From an uncultured Solobacterium sp. (lineage in GTDB: Bacteria > Bacillota_I > Bacilli_A > Erysipelotrichales > Erysipelotrichaceae), in NCBI GenBank assembly GCA_900543035.1, contig UQPV01000002.1, positions 24,101 through 88,100 of the forward strand: 64,000 nt of DNA, given 5' to 3'. The notes beneath the pieces were generated by a model that did not search any database, had not been told where the DNA came from, and worked only from the letters and a program-made list of their open reading frames with translations. Of the stretch, positions 6,876 to 14,615 are shown piece by piece. Both the position numbers and the translations under genes were made by a program. Position 1 is the first letter of the stretch; each line of letters begins with the position of its first letter.

Positions 6876-8363
6876 ATGAACAACATCGCGTTTGACAATG
6901 ACCGGTATCTGAAGATGCAGTCTGCTCACATCATGGAACGGATCCATTCCTTTGACAACAAGCTGTATCTCGAGTTTGGCGGAAAGCTGTTTGATGACAA
7001 CCACGCCTCACGCGTCCTTCCCGGCTTTCAGCCTGACAGCAAGCTCAAGATGCTGCTGGAGCTGAAGGAGCATGTGGAAGTCGTGATCGCCATCTGTGCG
7101 AGCGACATCGAAAAGAGCAAGCTGCGCAATGACCTGGGCATCACCTATGACGAGGAAGTGCTGCGCCTGATCGACGCGTTCCGCTCCGTCGGCCTCTATG
7201 TGGGCAGCGTCGTGCTGACCCGTTATGACAAGCAGGCCCGCGCCGAGGCTTTCCGGCAGCGCCTGCAGCGCTTGGGCGTGCCGGTCTACCTGCATTATGC
7301 GATCGAAGGCTACCCCAACGATGTGGAACACATCATCTCCGATCAAGGATTCGGCATCAATGACTACATCGAGACATCCAAGCCGCTGGTCGTCGTCACC
7401 GCGCCGGGACCAGGCTCAGGCAAGATGGCCACCTGCCTTTCCCAGCTTTATCATGAGCACAAGCGGGGCATCAAGGCCGGCTATGCCAAGTTTGAGACCT
7501 TCCCAATCTGGAACCTGCCGCTGAAGCATCCGGTCAACCTGGCCTATGAGGCGGCTACCGCAGACCTCAATGACATCAACATGATCGACCCGTTCCATCT
7601 GGAAGCCTATGGCGAGACCACGGTCAATTACAACCGCGATGTAGAGATCTTCCCGGTCCTGCGCGCCATGTTCACTTCGATCTACGGGGAAAGCCCATAC
7701 CGTTCCCCGACCGATATGGGCGTCAATATGGCGGGAAACTGCATCGTCGATGACGAGGCTGCCCGCATGGCCAGCGCCAAGGAGATCGTCCGCCGCCTGT
7801 ATCAGGCCCGCATGGATCTCAAGCGCGGACGCGCCAGCGAAGAAGTCGTAGAAAAGATCCAGCTGATCATGTCGCAGGCAGACATCACCAAATCGGCCCG
7901 TCCTTGCATTCAGGCCGCAAGAGACAGAGCGGAGGAGACCGGCGGACCGGCAGTCGCCATCGAACTGGGAGACGGCCGCATCGTCACCGGCAGGACGACC
8001 GATCTGCTCGGCGCCAGCAGCGCCGCCCTGCTCAACGCCTTAAAGACGCTGGCAGACATCAACGACAGCATCCCGCTGATCTCTCCCAGCATCATCGAGC
8101 CGATCCAGAAGCTGAAAGTGAGCACGCTGGGCAACCGTAATCCGCGTCTGCACACTGACGAGGTCTTGATCGCCCTGTCCATCTCAGCGACGACCAACCC
8201 GCTCTCTCACCTGGCGATGCAGCAGCTGGAAAAGCTGAAGCACTGCGATGTGCACAGCTCCGTCATCCTCTCCGATGTGGACAGCGACACCTTCCGCCGG
8301 CTGCACATGTATCTGACTTGCGAAGACCGCTATCAGAGCGACGATTCACTGTATCATAAATAG
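6876..8363 (+). CDS. DUF1846 family protein
   Basis: A 495-residue cytosolic protein of the DUF1846 family, common in Bacillota and of unknown function. Its most telling stretch is the phosphate-loop-like APGPGSGKMATCLSQLYHE starting near residue 176, suggesting nucleotide binding, followed by the conserved KFETFPIWNLPLKHPVN. The rest is mixed alpha/beta with no signal peptide or membrane segment. AAAGGGG before the start and an extended -10 promoter are present, and a terminator follows directly, so it is a single-gene unit. Length and sequence look intact. I recognise the family but not the reaction it carries out. Confidence 0.85.
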   Translation: MNNIAFDNDRYLKMQSAHIMERIHSFDNKLYLEFGGKLFDDNHASRVLPGFQPDSKLKMLLELKEHVEVVIAICASDIEKSKLRNDLGITYDEEVLRLIDAFRSVGLYVGSVVLTRYDKQARAEAFRQRLQRLGVPVYLHYAIEGYPNDVEHIISDQGFGINDYIETSKPLVVVTAPGPGSGKMATCLSQLYHEHKRGIKAGYAKFETFPIWNLPLKHPVNLAYEAATADLNDINMIDPFHLEAYGETTVNYNRDVEIFPVLRAMFTSIYGESPYRSPTDMGVNMAGNCIVDDEAARMASAKEIVRRLYQARMDLKRGRASEEVVEKIQLIMSQADITKSARPCIQAARDRAEETGGPAVAIELGDGRIVTGRTTDLLGASSAALLNALKTLADINDSIPLISPSIIEPIQKLKVSTLGNRNPRLHTDEVLIALSISATTNPLSHLAMQQLEKLKHCDVHSSVILSDVDSDTFRRLHMYLTCEDRYQSDDSLYHK

Positions 8364-8371
8364 ATCACACA

Positions 8372-8394
8372 GACGGGCAGGTCCCGTCTTTTTG
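8372..8394 (+). terminator. Terminator of the DUF1846 gene
   Basis: GACGGG (8372-8377) pairs with CCCGTC (8383-8388), followed by TTTTT. Confidence 0.9.
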
Positions 8395-8503
8395 TATGCA
8401 GCGGCTGACAACAAAGCACAGCCAATCGCCAAAAAGCCCTTTACATCTGAATGGAATCTGTTATACTGGATGCAGTTAGTTAAAGCTAACTCGCGGGGGA
8501 AAT

Positions 8504-8848
8504 ATGAACAATGTGATCATCAGCCATCTGCTGGCAGCCGCATCGATCATCTTATTGGTGATCTGCATCCTGCCGCGCAGAAAGCCAGTGACCCGTTCCG
8601 CAATGATCGCGCATGCGCTCTGCGGCATCGCGCTCGCCGTCCTTGCCCTGCTCCATGGCCTGCTTGCCAATGACACCCCTGCCATGCTGAGCGGAAAGAT
8701 CGCTTGGATCGCGCTGATGCTGCTCTTGCTGAGTGCGATGCCTAAGTCACTGCGAAGAAAAGCCGAATGGATGAAGATCCACCGCACGCTTTCTGTCTGT
8801 GTCTTCCTGCTGATCCTCGTGCATATCCTGCATGCCGTGCTGATCTGA
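8504..8848 (+). CDS. Small four-helix membrane protein with paired histidines
   Basis: 114 residues, nearly all in four predicted membrane helices (about 5-24, 33-54, 62-80 and 92-113), joined by a basic loop (PRRKPVTR). Histidines are placed as H37 and H51 on helix 2 and H93 and H107 on helix 4, each pair 13 residues apart. That spacing is the bis-haem pattern of ferric-reductase and b561-type four-helix proteins, so a haem-carrying electron-transfer role across the membrane is possible. This is inference from spacing only. A GGGGG ribosome binding site precedes the start. It is flanked by terminators and transcribed alone. No database family was recognised. Confidence 0.6.
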   Translation: MNNVIISHLLAAASIILLVICILPRRKPVTRSAMIAHALCGIALAVLALLHGLLANDTPAMLSGKIAWIALMLLLLSAMPKSLRRKAEWMKIHRTLSVCVFLLILVHILHAVLI

Positions 8849-8908
8849 ACAAACCAATTCCTTTCTTGTAACAGCCTGCGGATCAGCGGCTGCCACAGAC
8901 ATTCATCG

Positions 8909-8937
8909 AAAAGGATCCAGAGGGATCTTTTTCTTTT
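8909..8937 (+). terminator. Terminator of the four-helix membrane protein gene
   Basis: AAAAGGATCC (8909-8918) pairs with GGATCTTTTT (8923-8932) around AGAG, followed by CTTTT. The MITE copy B starts two bases later. Confidence 0.8.
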
Positions 8938-8938
8938 G

Positions 8939-9068
8939 GCTTAACCAACAGTTTGGTGACTTAATACTTTTCAAACAATGAAACAAGCTTACAAAGTCAA
9001 TAAAGTATCATAATTTTGATGCCGAATACATTGTTCAAACTGTTGAGTCACCATTTTGATGGTTAAGC
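8939..9068. mobile_element. 130-bp MITE-like element, copy B
   Basis: Second copy of the element at 2684-2813. Terminal inverted repeats: left 8939-8964 and right 9043-9068 match at 21 of 26 positions when one is reverse-complemented. A 9-bp direct repeat (TTTTCTTTT, ending one base before the left edge and starting right after the right edge) could be a target duplication, but T-rich terminator sequence may explain it. The element lies between the terminators of two convergent genes. Confidence 0.78.
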
Positions 9069-9092
9069 TTTTCTTTTTACGCATGATCCCAA

Positions 9093-9116
9093 AAGAAAAA
9101 GGGAACCGCAGTTCCC
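9093..9116 (-). terminator. Terminator of fba
   Basis: GGGAAC (9101-9106) pairs with GTTCCC (9111-9116), followed on the minus strand by TTTTTCTTTT. Confidence 0.9.
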
Positions 9117-9128
9117 TCATGTTGATCT

Positions 9129-9995
9129 TTATTCAGCCTTTCCAGCAGAACCGAACTGATTCATCATAGCGATGACCTTTGCCTTGATGGCATCAGCGCC
9201 CGGCTTCAGCAGCTTACGCGGGTCATAGCCCTTGCCTTCCTGGTCTTTTCCTTCTTCGATGTACTTACGCGTTGCGGCAGCGAACTCCAGCTGCAGCTCC
9301 GTGTTGACATTGATCTTGGATACGCCCAGCGTGATCGCCTTAGCGATCTGATCTGCAGGGATACCGGATCCGCCATGCAGTACCAGCGGCTTTCCGTTCG
9401 TTACAGCCTGGATCTCTGCCAGACGGTCAAAGCTCAGACCTGCCCAGTTTGCCGGATACTTTCCGTGGATGTTTCCGATACCTGCTGCCAGGAAGTCAAC
9501 GCCCAGCTCAGCGATGGTCTTGCATTCCTGCGGATCAGCCAGTTCACCGGCAGAAACGACACCGTCTTCTTCACCGCCGATACCACCGACTTCGCACTCG
9601 ATGGACAGTCCCTTGGAATGTGCCAGTTCGATCATTTCCTTGGATTTTGCCAGATTCTCTTCAAAGTCATAGTGAGATCCGTCAAACATTACAGAGGTGA
9701 ATCCCGCTTCGATGCACGCCTTAGCGCCTTCATAAGAACCGTGATCCAGGTGCAGGGCAACAGGTACGGTAATGCCCATGCTGTCGTGGATCTCCTTCAC
9801 CATGGCAACAACCGTCTTGAATCCGCACATGTACTTTGCAGCGCCTTCAGATACACCTAACATGACCGGTGACTTTGCTTCCTCGGCTGCAGCCAGGATG
9901 GACTTTGTCCACTCGAGGTTGTTGATGTTGAACGCACCGATGGCATAATGCCCTTCATGAGCCTTGTTAATCATTTCAGTTGCTGATACTAACAT
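9129..9995 (-). CDS. fba: Class II fructose-1,6-bisphosphate aldolase
   Basis: Splits fructose-1,6-bisphosphate into glyceraldehyde-3-phosphate and dihydroxyacetone phosphate in glycolysis, and runs the reverse reaction in gluconeogenesis. The 288-residue protein has the zinc-binding HLDHG motif near residues 82-86, the glutamate-rich SIECEVGGIGG segment and the second zinc-site HGGSGIP near 208-214. These mark a class II (metal-dependent) enzyme of the Bacillus type. Start at 9995 follows AAGGAGG. A TATAAT box lies at 10031-10036 on the minus strand. It would also take the product of the 1-phosphofructokinase encoded at 20187. Tagatose-bisphosphate aldolases of the same family are close, so specificity is likely but not certain. 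Confidence 0.94.
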   Translation of the reverse strand: MLVSATEMINKAHEGHYAIGAFNINNLEWTKSILAAAEEAKSPVMLGVSEGAAKYMCGFKTVVAMVKEIHDSMGITVPVALHLDHGSYEGAKACIEAGFTSVMFDGSHYDFEENLAKSKEMIELAHSKGLSIECEVGGIGGEEDGVVSAGELADPQECKTIAELGVDFLAAGIGNIHGKYPANWAGLSFDRLAEIQAVTNGKPLVLHGGSGIPADQIAKAITLGVSKINVNTELQLEFAAATRKYIEEGKDQEGKGYDPRKLLKPGADAIKAKVIAMMNQFGSAGKAE

Positions 9996-10030
9996 AATTA
10001 TTAATCCTCCTTAATATGTGTTTCACACCT

Positions 10031-10036
10031 ATTATA
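10031..10036 (-). promoter_or_regulatory. -10 box of fba
   Basis: TATAAT on the minus strand 36 bases before the start codon; no convincing -35 at the right distance. Confidence 0.5.
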
Positions 10037-10102
10037 ATACTTCATTTTGCCCTGTTTGTTAAGTGCCGCGTCCTAAATTTCGAACAAAGTTTTCACCATG
10101 CA

Positions 10103-10124
10103 GAAAGGACCGGTTTCCCGGTCC
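10103..10124 (-). terminator. Terminator of the argS-rpoE operon
   Basis: GGACCGG (10107-10113) pairs with CCGGTCC (10118-10124), followed on the minus strand by TTTC, a short T run. Confidence 0.75.
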
Positions 10125-10134
10125 CTCACTGGTC

Positions 10135-10449
10135 TTATTCCACCTCAGCGTGATCCTCATGGTCCTCATCGAACCCGTCATCGCTGTCCTCATCGATAAT
10201 GATCGAGCTTGTGTCCACAACGCTCTCGTTGTATGTGTGTCTGGAACGAAGGTCCCACTTGTTTTCGAGCACATTCACGAAACGGTCGTCGAGAGAAAGA
10301 TCCCCGTAAAACTGTGCGATGTTGTCTTCTTCCTGCGCAGGCGTGAATCCCATGATCTCACTGACTTCCTGCCACAGCTTCAGAAACACGACCGGTTTTT
10401 TCTTTCTCGTCATCAGGTCAAAAGCAACATCAACCATCGATTTTTTCAT
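10135..10449 (-). CDS. rpoE: RNA polymerase delta subunit
   Basis: Delta is a Gram-positive-specific RNA polymerase subunit that speeds recycling and raises promoter selectivity. The 104-residue protein has the N-terminal HARE-HTH domain (about 1-75, with MVDVAFDLM and FYGDLSLDDRFV) and a short acidic tail rich in Asp and Glu (about 85-104) that competes with nucleic acid. The tail is shorter than in Bacillus, where delta is about 170 residues. It lies 11 bases behind argS in the same direction, which suggests a shared transcript. AGGAGG precedes the start. The gene supports assignment of the organism to Bacillota. Confidence 0.92.
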   Translation of the reverse strand: MKKSMVDVAFDLMTRKKKPVVFLKLWQEVSEIMGFTPAQEEDNIAQFYGDLSLDDRFVNVLENKWDLRSRHTYNESVVDTSSIIIDEDSDDGFDEDHEDHAEVE

Positions 10450-10460
10450 GTTGAATCCTC

Positions 10461-12104
10461 CTACATCTTTTCAGGCGCTTCCACGCCGATCAGTTCAAGC
10501 GCATTGCCCAGTGTGATCCTGGCTGCCTTCACCAGATCAAGACGCTGCGCACTCAGTTCCATATCCTCGCGGTCGATCACCTTGCAAGCGTTGTAAAAGC
10601 TGTGGAACTTCTGTGCCAGCTTCTGAATGTAGTTGCACACCTTATGCGGCGCGCGCAGTCTGGCGGCCTCGCTCACCACGCTGGTGAACTCGTTGATATA
10701 CTTCATCAGGTCCGCTTCCTTCTCATGCGTCAGCCGCTCATAGGATGATGCTTCCGGCACATCCTGCGCCTGACGCAGGATGGAGCACATGCGCGCATGC
10801 GCATACTGTGCATAATAGACCGGGTTGTCATTGCTCTGTGAGCGTGCCAGGCCCAGGTCGAAATCCAGATGCGTATCCAGCGCGCGCTGCACGAAGAAAT
10901 AACGTGCCGCATCTACGCCGACCTCATCGCACAGCTCGCGGATGGTGACGGCATTGCCCAGGCGCTTGCTCATCTTGACTTCCTGTCCGTTCTCCACCAG
11001 ACGGACCATCTGAATGATGTCTACCGCAAGGCGCTCCGGATCATTGCCCAGCGCCGCGATGCTCGCCTTCAGGCGCGGGACATAGCCATGGTGATCCGCA
11101 CCGAAGAAATCCACGAGCAGATCATATCCGCGGTCCATCTTGTCCTTATGATATGCGATATCCGGTACGAGGTATGTGTAAGAGCCGTCTGTTTTGCGCA
11201 GGACACGGTCCTTATCATCGCCAAAGCGAGTCGTTTCGAACCACAACGCGCCCTCTTTTTCATAAGTGAGCCCTTTTTCCTTGAGCACCTCGAGCGCTGC
11301 TTCCACCTTGCCGGCATCACGGATCGCCTGCTCGCTGCTCCACACATCAAAATGCACCCGGTAATAGTCCAGATCCTTACGGATCTTCTCCAGTTCAAAT
11401 TCGATGCCCTTCTGCTTGAAGAACGCCAGATTTTCCTCTGTCTCCTCCGCGTAGGCATCCTGATGCGCCTTGGCCAGGCTGACGGCGATCTCTTTGACAT
11501 CCTCGCCATGATAGCCGTCTTCCGGAAGTGAAAAAGGAAGTCCCAGATATTCGCGGTAGCGCGCCTGCAGCGATTTACCCAGATTGATGATCTGGTTTCC
11601 GGCATCATTGACATAATATTCCCTGGTCACATCGTAACCGCTCGCCTTCATCAGCCGGGTCACGCTGTCTCCCCATGCCGCTCCGCGGGCATGACCGAGA
11701 TGCAGGTTTCCGGTCGGATTGGCGGATACATATTCCACATTGACCTTCATCTGCGCGCCGCTGTCGTTTGTCCCATAATCTTTGCCCATCTGCAGGACCT
11801 TGCCGATGACCGTCGTCAGCGAATCACGGTTCATCGTGAAATTGATGAAGCCCGGTCCGGCGATCTCATAAGAGCGTACGCCCGCTTCCTGCAGGTCAAA
11901 ATGCTTCATCAGCTCCTCGGCGATCATGCGCGGATTGCGATGAAGCGTCCTGGTCAGCTGCATCGCCGTATTGCAGGCATAATCTCCGTGGCTTTTGTCT
12001 CTGGGAATCTCGATCACGACCTGATCCCCGCTGAAATCGATATCGAACGCCGCAGTGACGGCACGGCTGACCGCCGACTTGAGTCCGTCTTCAATCTGAT
12101 TCAT
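10461..12104 (-). CDS. argS: Arginyl-tRNA synthetase
   Basis: Charges tRNA-Arg with arginine using ATP. A class I synthetase of 547 residues with the HIGH-type signature HLGHARGA near residue 135 and the KMSK loop KMSKRLGN near residue 376. The N-terminal tRNA-recognition domain (about 1-115) and the C-terminal helical anticodon-binding domain are both present. It starts inside the last 14 bases of the DUF1934 gene, so translation is probably coupled, and rpoE follows. The trio DUF1934-argS-rpoE is a known neighbourhood in Bacillota. Complete and unremarkable. Confidence 0.97.
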   Translation of the reverse strand: MNQIEDGLKSAVSRAVTAAFDIDFSGDQVVIEIPRDKSHGDYACNTAMQLTRTLHRNPRMIAEELMKHFDLQEAGVRSYEIAGPGFINFTMNRDSLTTVIGKVLQMGKDYGTNDSGAQMKVNVEYVSANPTGNLHLGHARGAAWGDSVTRLMKASGYDVTREYYVNDAGNQIINLGKSLQARYREYLGLPFSLPEDGYHGEDVKEIAVSLAKAHQDAYAEETEENLAFFKQKGIEFELEKIRKDLDYYRVHFDVWSSEQAIRDAGKVEAALEVLKEKGLTYEKEGALWFETTRFGDDKDRVLRKTDGSYTYLVPDIAYHKDKMDRGYDLLVDFFGADHHGYVPRLKASIAALGNDPERLAVDIIQMVRLVENGQEVKMSKRLGNAVTIRELCDEVGVDAARYFFVQRALDTHLDFDLGLARSQSNDNPVYYAQYAHARMCSILRQAQDVPEASSYERLTHEKEADLMKYINEFTSVVSEAARLRAPHKVCNYIQKLAQKFHSFYNACKVIDREDMELSAQRLDLVKAARITLGNALELIGVEAPEKM

Positions 12105-12480
12105 GTTGATTCTCCCTCACTTCCAGTTCAAAGCTTTCACACGCAGAGCCCATCGTCAGGACATCGTAGACGATCCGCACCCGGCCGTCCTCCTGTTCCA
12201 GGCTGTGTGTGTATATCTCCAGCGGCACCGTGCCGATCTCGCTTCCCGCGTGCGCACGGGTCTTGTGCCCCGCGCGGAACATCATCGTCACAGACAGTGA
12301 CGAGATGCTTTCCAGCACGGCCGCCTGTTCATATAGATAAAGGGTGACAGAACGATCCGCGCACTGCATGCTGATGCGCCTGCCTCTGGCAGTCTTCGTT
12401 TCCGCAGCTTCGCCGCTGTGCTGCCACAGCGTCTCGCGGTTTGCTCTGTTCCTCTGTATCATCGTGATATCCCGTTTCAT
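12091..12480 (-). CDS. DUF1934 (YwiB-type) beta-barrel protein
   Basis: A 129-residue cytosolic protein. Members of the DUF1934 family are small calycin-like beta barrels often encoded directly upstream of argS, as here; their ligand is unknown. Seen in the sequence: alternating strands, and the pieces MMFRAGHKTRAHAGSEIG and VRIVYDVLTMG, with no membrane segment. GGAGG stands only three bases before the ATG at 12480; a second ATG six codons later is possible. The gene opens the operon, behind an extended -10 promoter. The family call rests on neighbourhood plus overall look, so it is less sure than the neighbours. Confidence 0.7.
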   Translation of the reverse strand: MKRDITMIQRNRANRETLWQHSGEAAETKTARGRRISMQCADRSVTLYLYEQAAVLESISSLSVTMMFRAGHKTRAHAGSEIGTVPLEIYTHSLEQEDGRVRIVYDVLTMGSACESFELEVRENQHESD

Positions 12481-12507
12481 AAGCCTCCGTTACATGACAT
12501 CATGAGC

Positions 12508-12535
12508 ATTATATCAGAAACCTTATAATACGCAA
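12508..12535 (-). promoter_or_regulatory. Promoter of the DUF1934-argS-rpoE operon
   Basis: TTGCGT, 16-base spacer, TATAAT, with TG one base before the -10 (extended -10). Confidence 0.65.
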
Positions 12536-12629
12536 GCTTTTATTTTGCCAAATGAACGCGTTTGCCGCTCATCCCTGCAGCGATGTTTAAAACAGCCGTT
12601 CATGAACACAATAACACTGGGGTGATGCC

Positions 12630-14486
12630 ATGAAAAAGGCAGCGAAGATCACAGCCTGGATATTGTTCATTCTGGTGAGCGCCATTCTCCTTATATATAC
12701 ATATGCGCTGATCGCACCGCTCTCGCTCAGCGAACAGCGCCATCACATCACATTATATGACCGCAATGGCGACATCCTGTACGAGAGCAACTTCGGCGAA
12801 GATATGGAATGGACCGATCTCGAAGACATCCCACAACAAGTGCAGGACGCCTTCGTCGCCGTGGAAGACCGCCGTTTCTACCTGCACATGGGCTTTGACC
12901 CGATCCGCATCGTCTCCGCGCTGCGAAACAACATGCACAGCGACACCTTGCAAGGCGGATCGACCATCACGCAGCAATATGCCAAAAACCTGTTTCTGAC
13001 CAATGAGCAGACGCTGCAGCGCAAGATCGAGGAGTTTTTCTATGCGGTCCGTCTCGAGATGCATTACAGCAAGGCAGACATCCTGGAAGGCTACCTCAAC
13101 ACCCTGTATTTCGGCCATGGCATCTACGGCATCAGCGAGGCCTCTTCTTATTATTTCGGCAAAGACATGGATGAGCTGAGCGCCGGCGAGCTGGCCATGC
13201 TGGTCGGCGTGGTCAACGGTCCCGGCGCCTTCTCCCCCTATCTGCATTATGAAAACGCCATCAGCCGCCAGCAGACCGTGCTGCAAGTGCTCAAAGATGA
13301 ACAGGTGATCGATGAAGCGGCATATGAAGAAGCCATGAACGAAGAGCTGGTCATCCTCGACCACCGCGATGATGAACAAGAAGACGATATCCGCGCATAT
13401 TACATCGACGCCGTCCTCGCTGAGCTTTCTGCCATGAACCTGACCAAGGACCAGCTCGATGTCTATACATATTTCGACCCGCAGGCAAGCCGCGCGCTCT
13501 ACCTTTCGCTGCAGGAGAATCTGGGCAGCGACAGCGAGATGCAGGCCGCCGCGGTCATCCTCGAGCCATTCACCGATCATATCCTGGCCATGGCCGGCGG
13601 CAAGAGCTACACGGAATCCCAATACAACCGCGCCCTGCACGCCGAGCGGCAGATCGCCAGCACCATCAAGCCGCTGCTGTATTACTGTGCGCTCCAGCAA
13701 GGCTTCACGCCGTCCACCACCTTCATCTCTCAGCCGACGACCTTCCAGCTGGGCGACAACGAGACTTACGCGCCGGGGAACTATGGCGATCAATACCCAT
13801 ATCGGGAGATCTCGATGATCAACGCCATCGGCATGTCAGACAACATCTACGCCGTGAAGACCCATCTGTTCCTCGGCACGCAGACGCTGCAGCATGCCCT
13901 GGCGCAATATGGCATCACCGCGGATGACAACGCTTCGCTGGCCCTGGGCACCGTATCGCTCAATGTCTGCGAGCTCGCTTCGATCTATAACAGCTTCGCT
14001 TCCGAAGGGCTGTATGCCCAGCCGCAGCTGATATCCGGCATCCGCAGCAAAGAAACATGGATCATGCAGGATGAGACGCAGATGAAGCAGCTGCTGAAGC
14101 GGGATGAGACGCTCATGCTCAGCCAGCTGCTCACTGCGACCTATGACCCGAAGAACATCACTTACGCTTACCCTTCCATGCTGGGCTCAGCGCCCGATGT
14201 GCCCACGGCCGTCAAGTCAGGCACCAGCGACTGGGACTCGCTGTGCGCCGGCTACAACCCGCAGTACACCCTCGTCATCTGGAGCGGCTACGACGATAAC
14301 CGCACGCTGGAAAAAGCAGACATGAGCCATGCACGGAAGATCTTCCAGGCCACCTTCGACCGCCTGTATGAAGGACGGGAAGGCCCATGGTATGAACGCC
14401 CGGATACGCTGGAAGAACGGCGGGTAGACCCCGTCAGCGGAGAGCCCTCATCTCAAGGCAGCGTATACTGGTATAAGAAGGAATGA
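12630..14486 (+). CDS. Class A penicillin-binding protein (transglycosylase/transpeptidase)
   Basis: A bifunctional peptidoglycan synthase of 618 residues, anchored by one N-terminal helix (about 5-27) with both catalytic domains outside. The glycosyltransferase family 51 domain shows its motifs in order: EDRRFYLHMGFDP near 78, QGGSTITQQYAKN near 109, and KIEEFFYAVRLE and GYLNTLYFG after it. The transpeptidase domain has the SxxK active serine (STIK near 343), SDN near 403 and KSGT near 528. The residues before the serine (RQIA) differ from the usual RQPGS. A GGGGTG-type ribosome binding site precedes the start. It sits beside a cell-wall hydrolase gene, but no shared transcript is clear, since that gene has its own promoter. 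Confidence 0.93.
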   Translation: MKKAAKITAWILFILVSAILLIYTYALIAPLSLSEQRHHITLYDRNGDILYESNFGEDMEWTDLEDIPQQVQDAFVAVEDRRFYLHMGFDPIRIVSALRNNMHSDTLQGGSTITQQYAKNLFLTNEQTLQRKIEEFFYAVRLEMHYSKADILEGYLNTLYFGHGIYGISEASSYYFGKDMDELSAGELAMLVGVVNGPGAFSPYLHYENAISRQQTVLQVLKDEQVIDEAAYEEAMNEELVILDHRDDEQEDDIRAYYIDAVLAELSAMNLTKDQLDVYTYFDPQASRALYLSLQENLGSDSEMQAAAVILEPFTDHILAMAGGKSYTESQYNRALHAERQIASTIKPLLYYCALQQGFTPSTTFISQPTTFQLGDNETYAPGNYGDQYPYREISMINAIGMSDNIYAVKTHLFLGTQTLQHALAQYGITADDNASLALGTVSLNVCELASIYNSFASEGLYAQPQLISGIRSKETWIMQDETQMKQLLKRDETLMLSQLLTATYDPKNITYAYPSMLGSAPDVPTAVKSGTSDWDSLCAGYNPQYTLVIWSGYDDNRTLEKADMSHARKIFQATFDRLYEGREGPWYERPDTLEERRVDPVSGEPSSQGSVYWYKKE

Positions 14487-14511
14487 TCCGCAATATTGCC
14501 CTGTTTTTTGT

Positions 14512-14579
14512 ACTTTTTAGCGAGACATGTGCACTTTTTAGCGGTTTTATTTGTACCAATCTTACAACAATGTTATACT
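14512..14579 (+). promoter_or_regulatory. Promoter of lysin 1 with two 21-bp-spaced upstream boxes
   Basis: TTGTAC (14551-14556), 17-base spacer, TATACT (14574-14579). Two identical ACTTTTTAGC boxes at 14512-14521 and 14533-14542 lie 21 bp apart, the second eight bases before the -35. The promoter of the paralogue at 21302 has a box in exactly the same position. This looks like an activator site. Confidence 0.7.
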
Positions 14580-14615
14580 GGACGCGTCGGAACAAGAAAA
14601 TACGAGGTGAAACGA

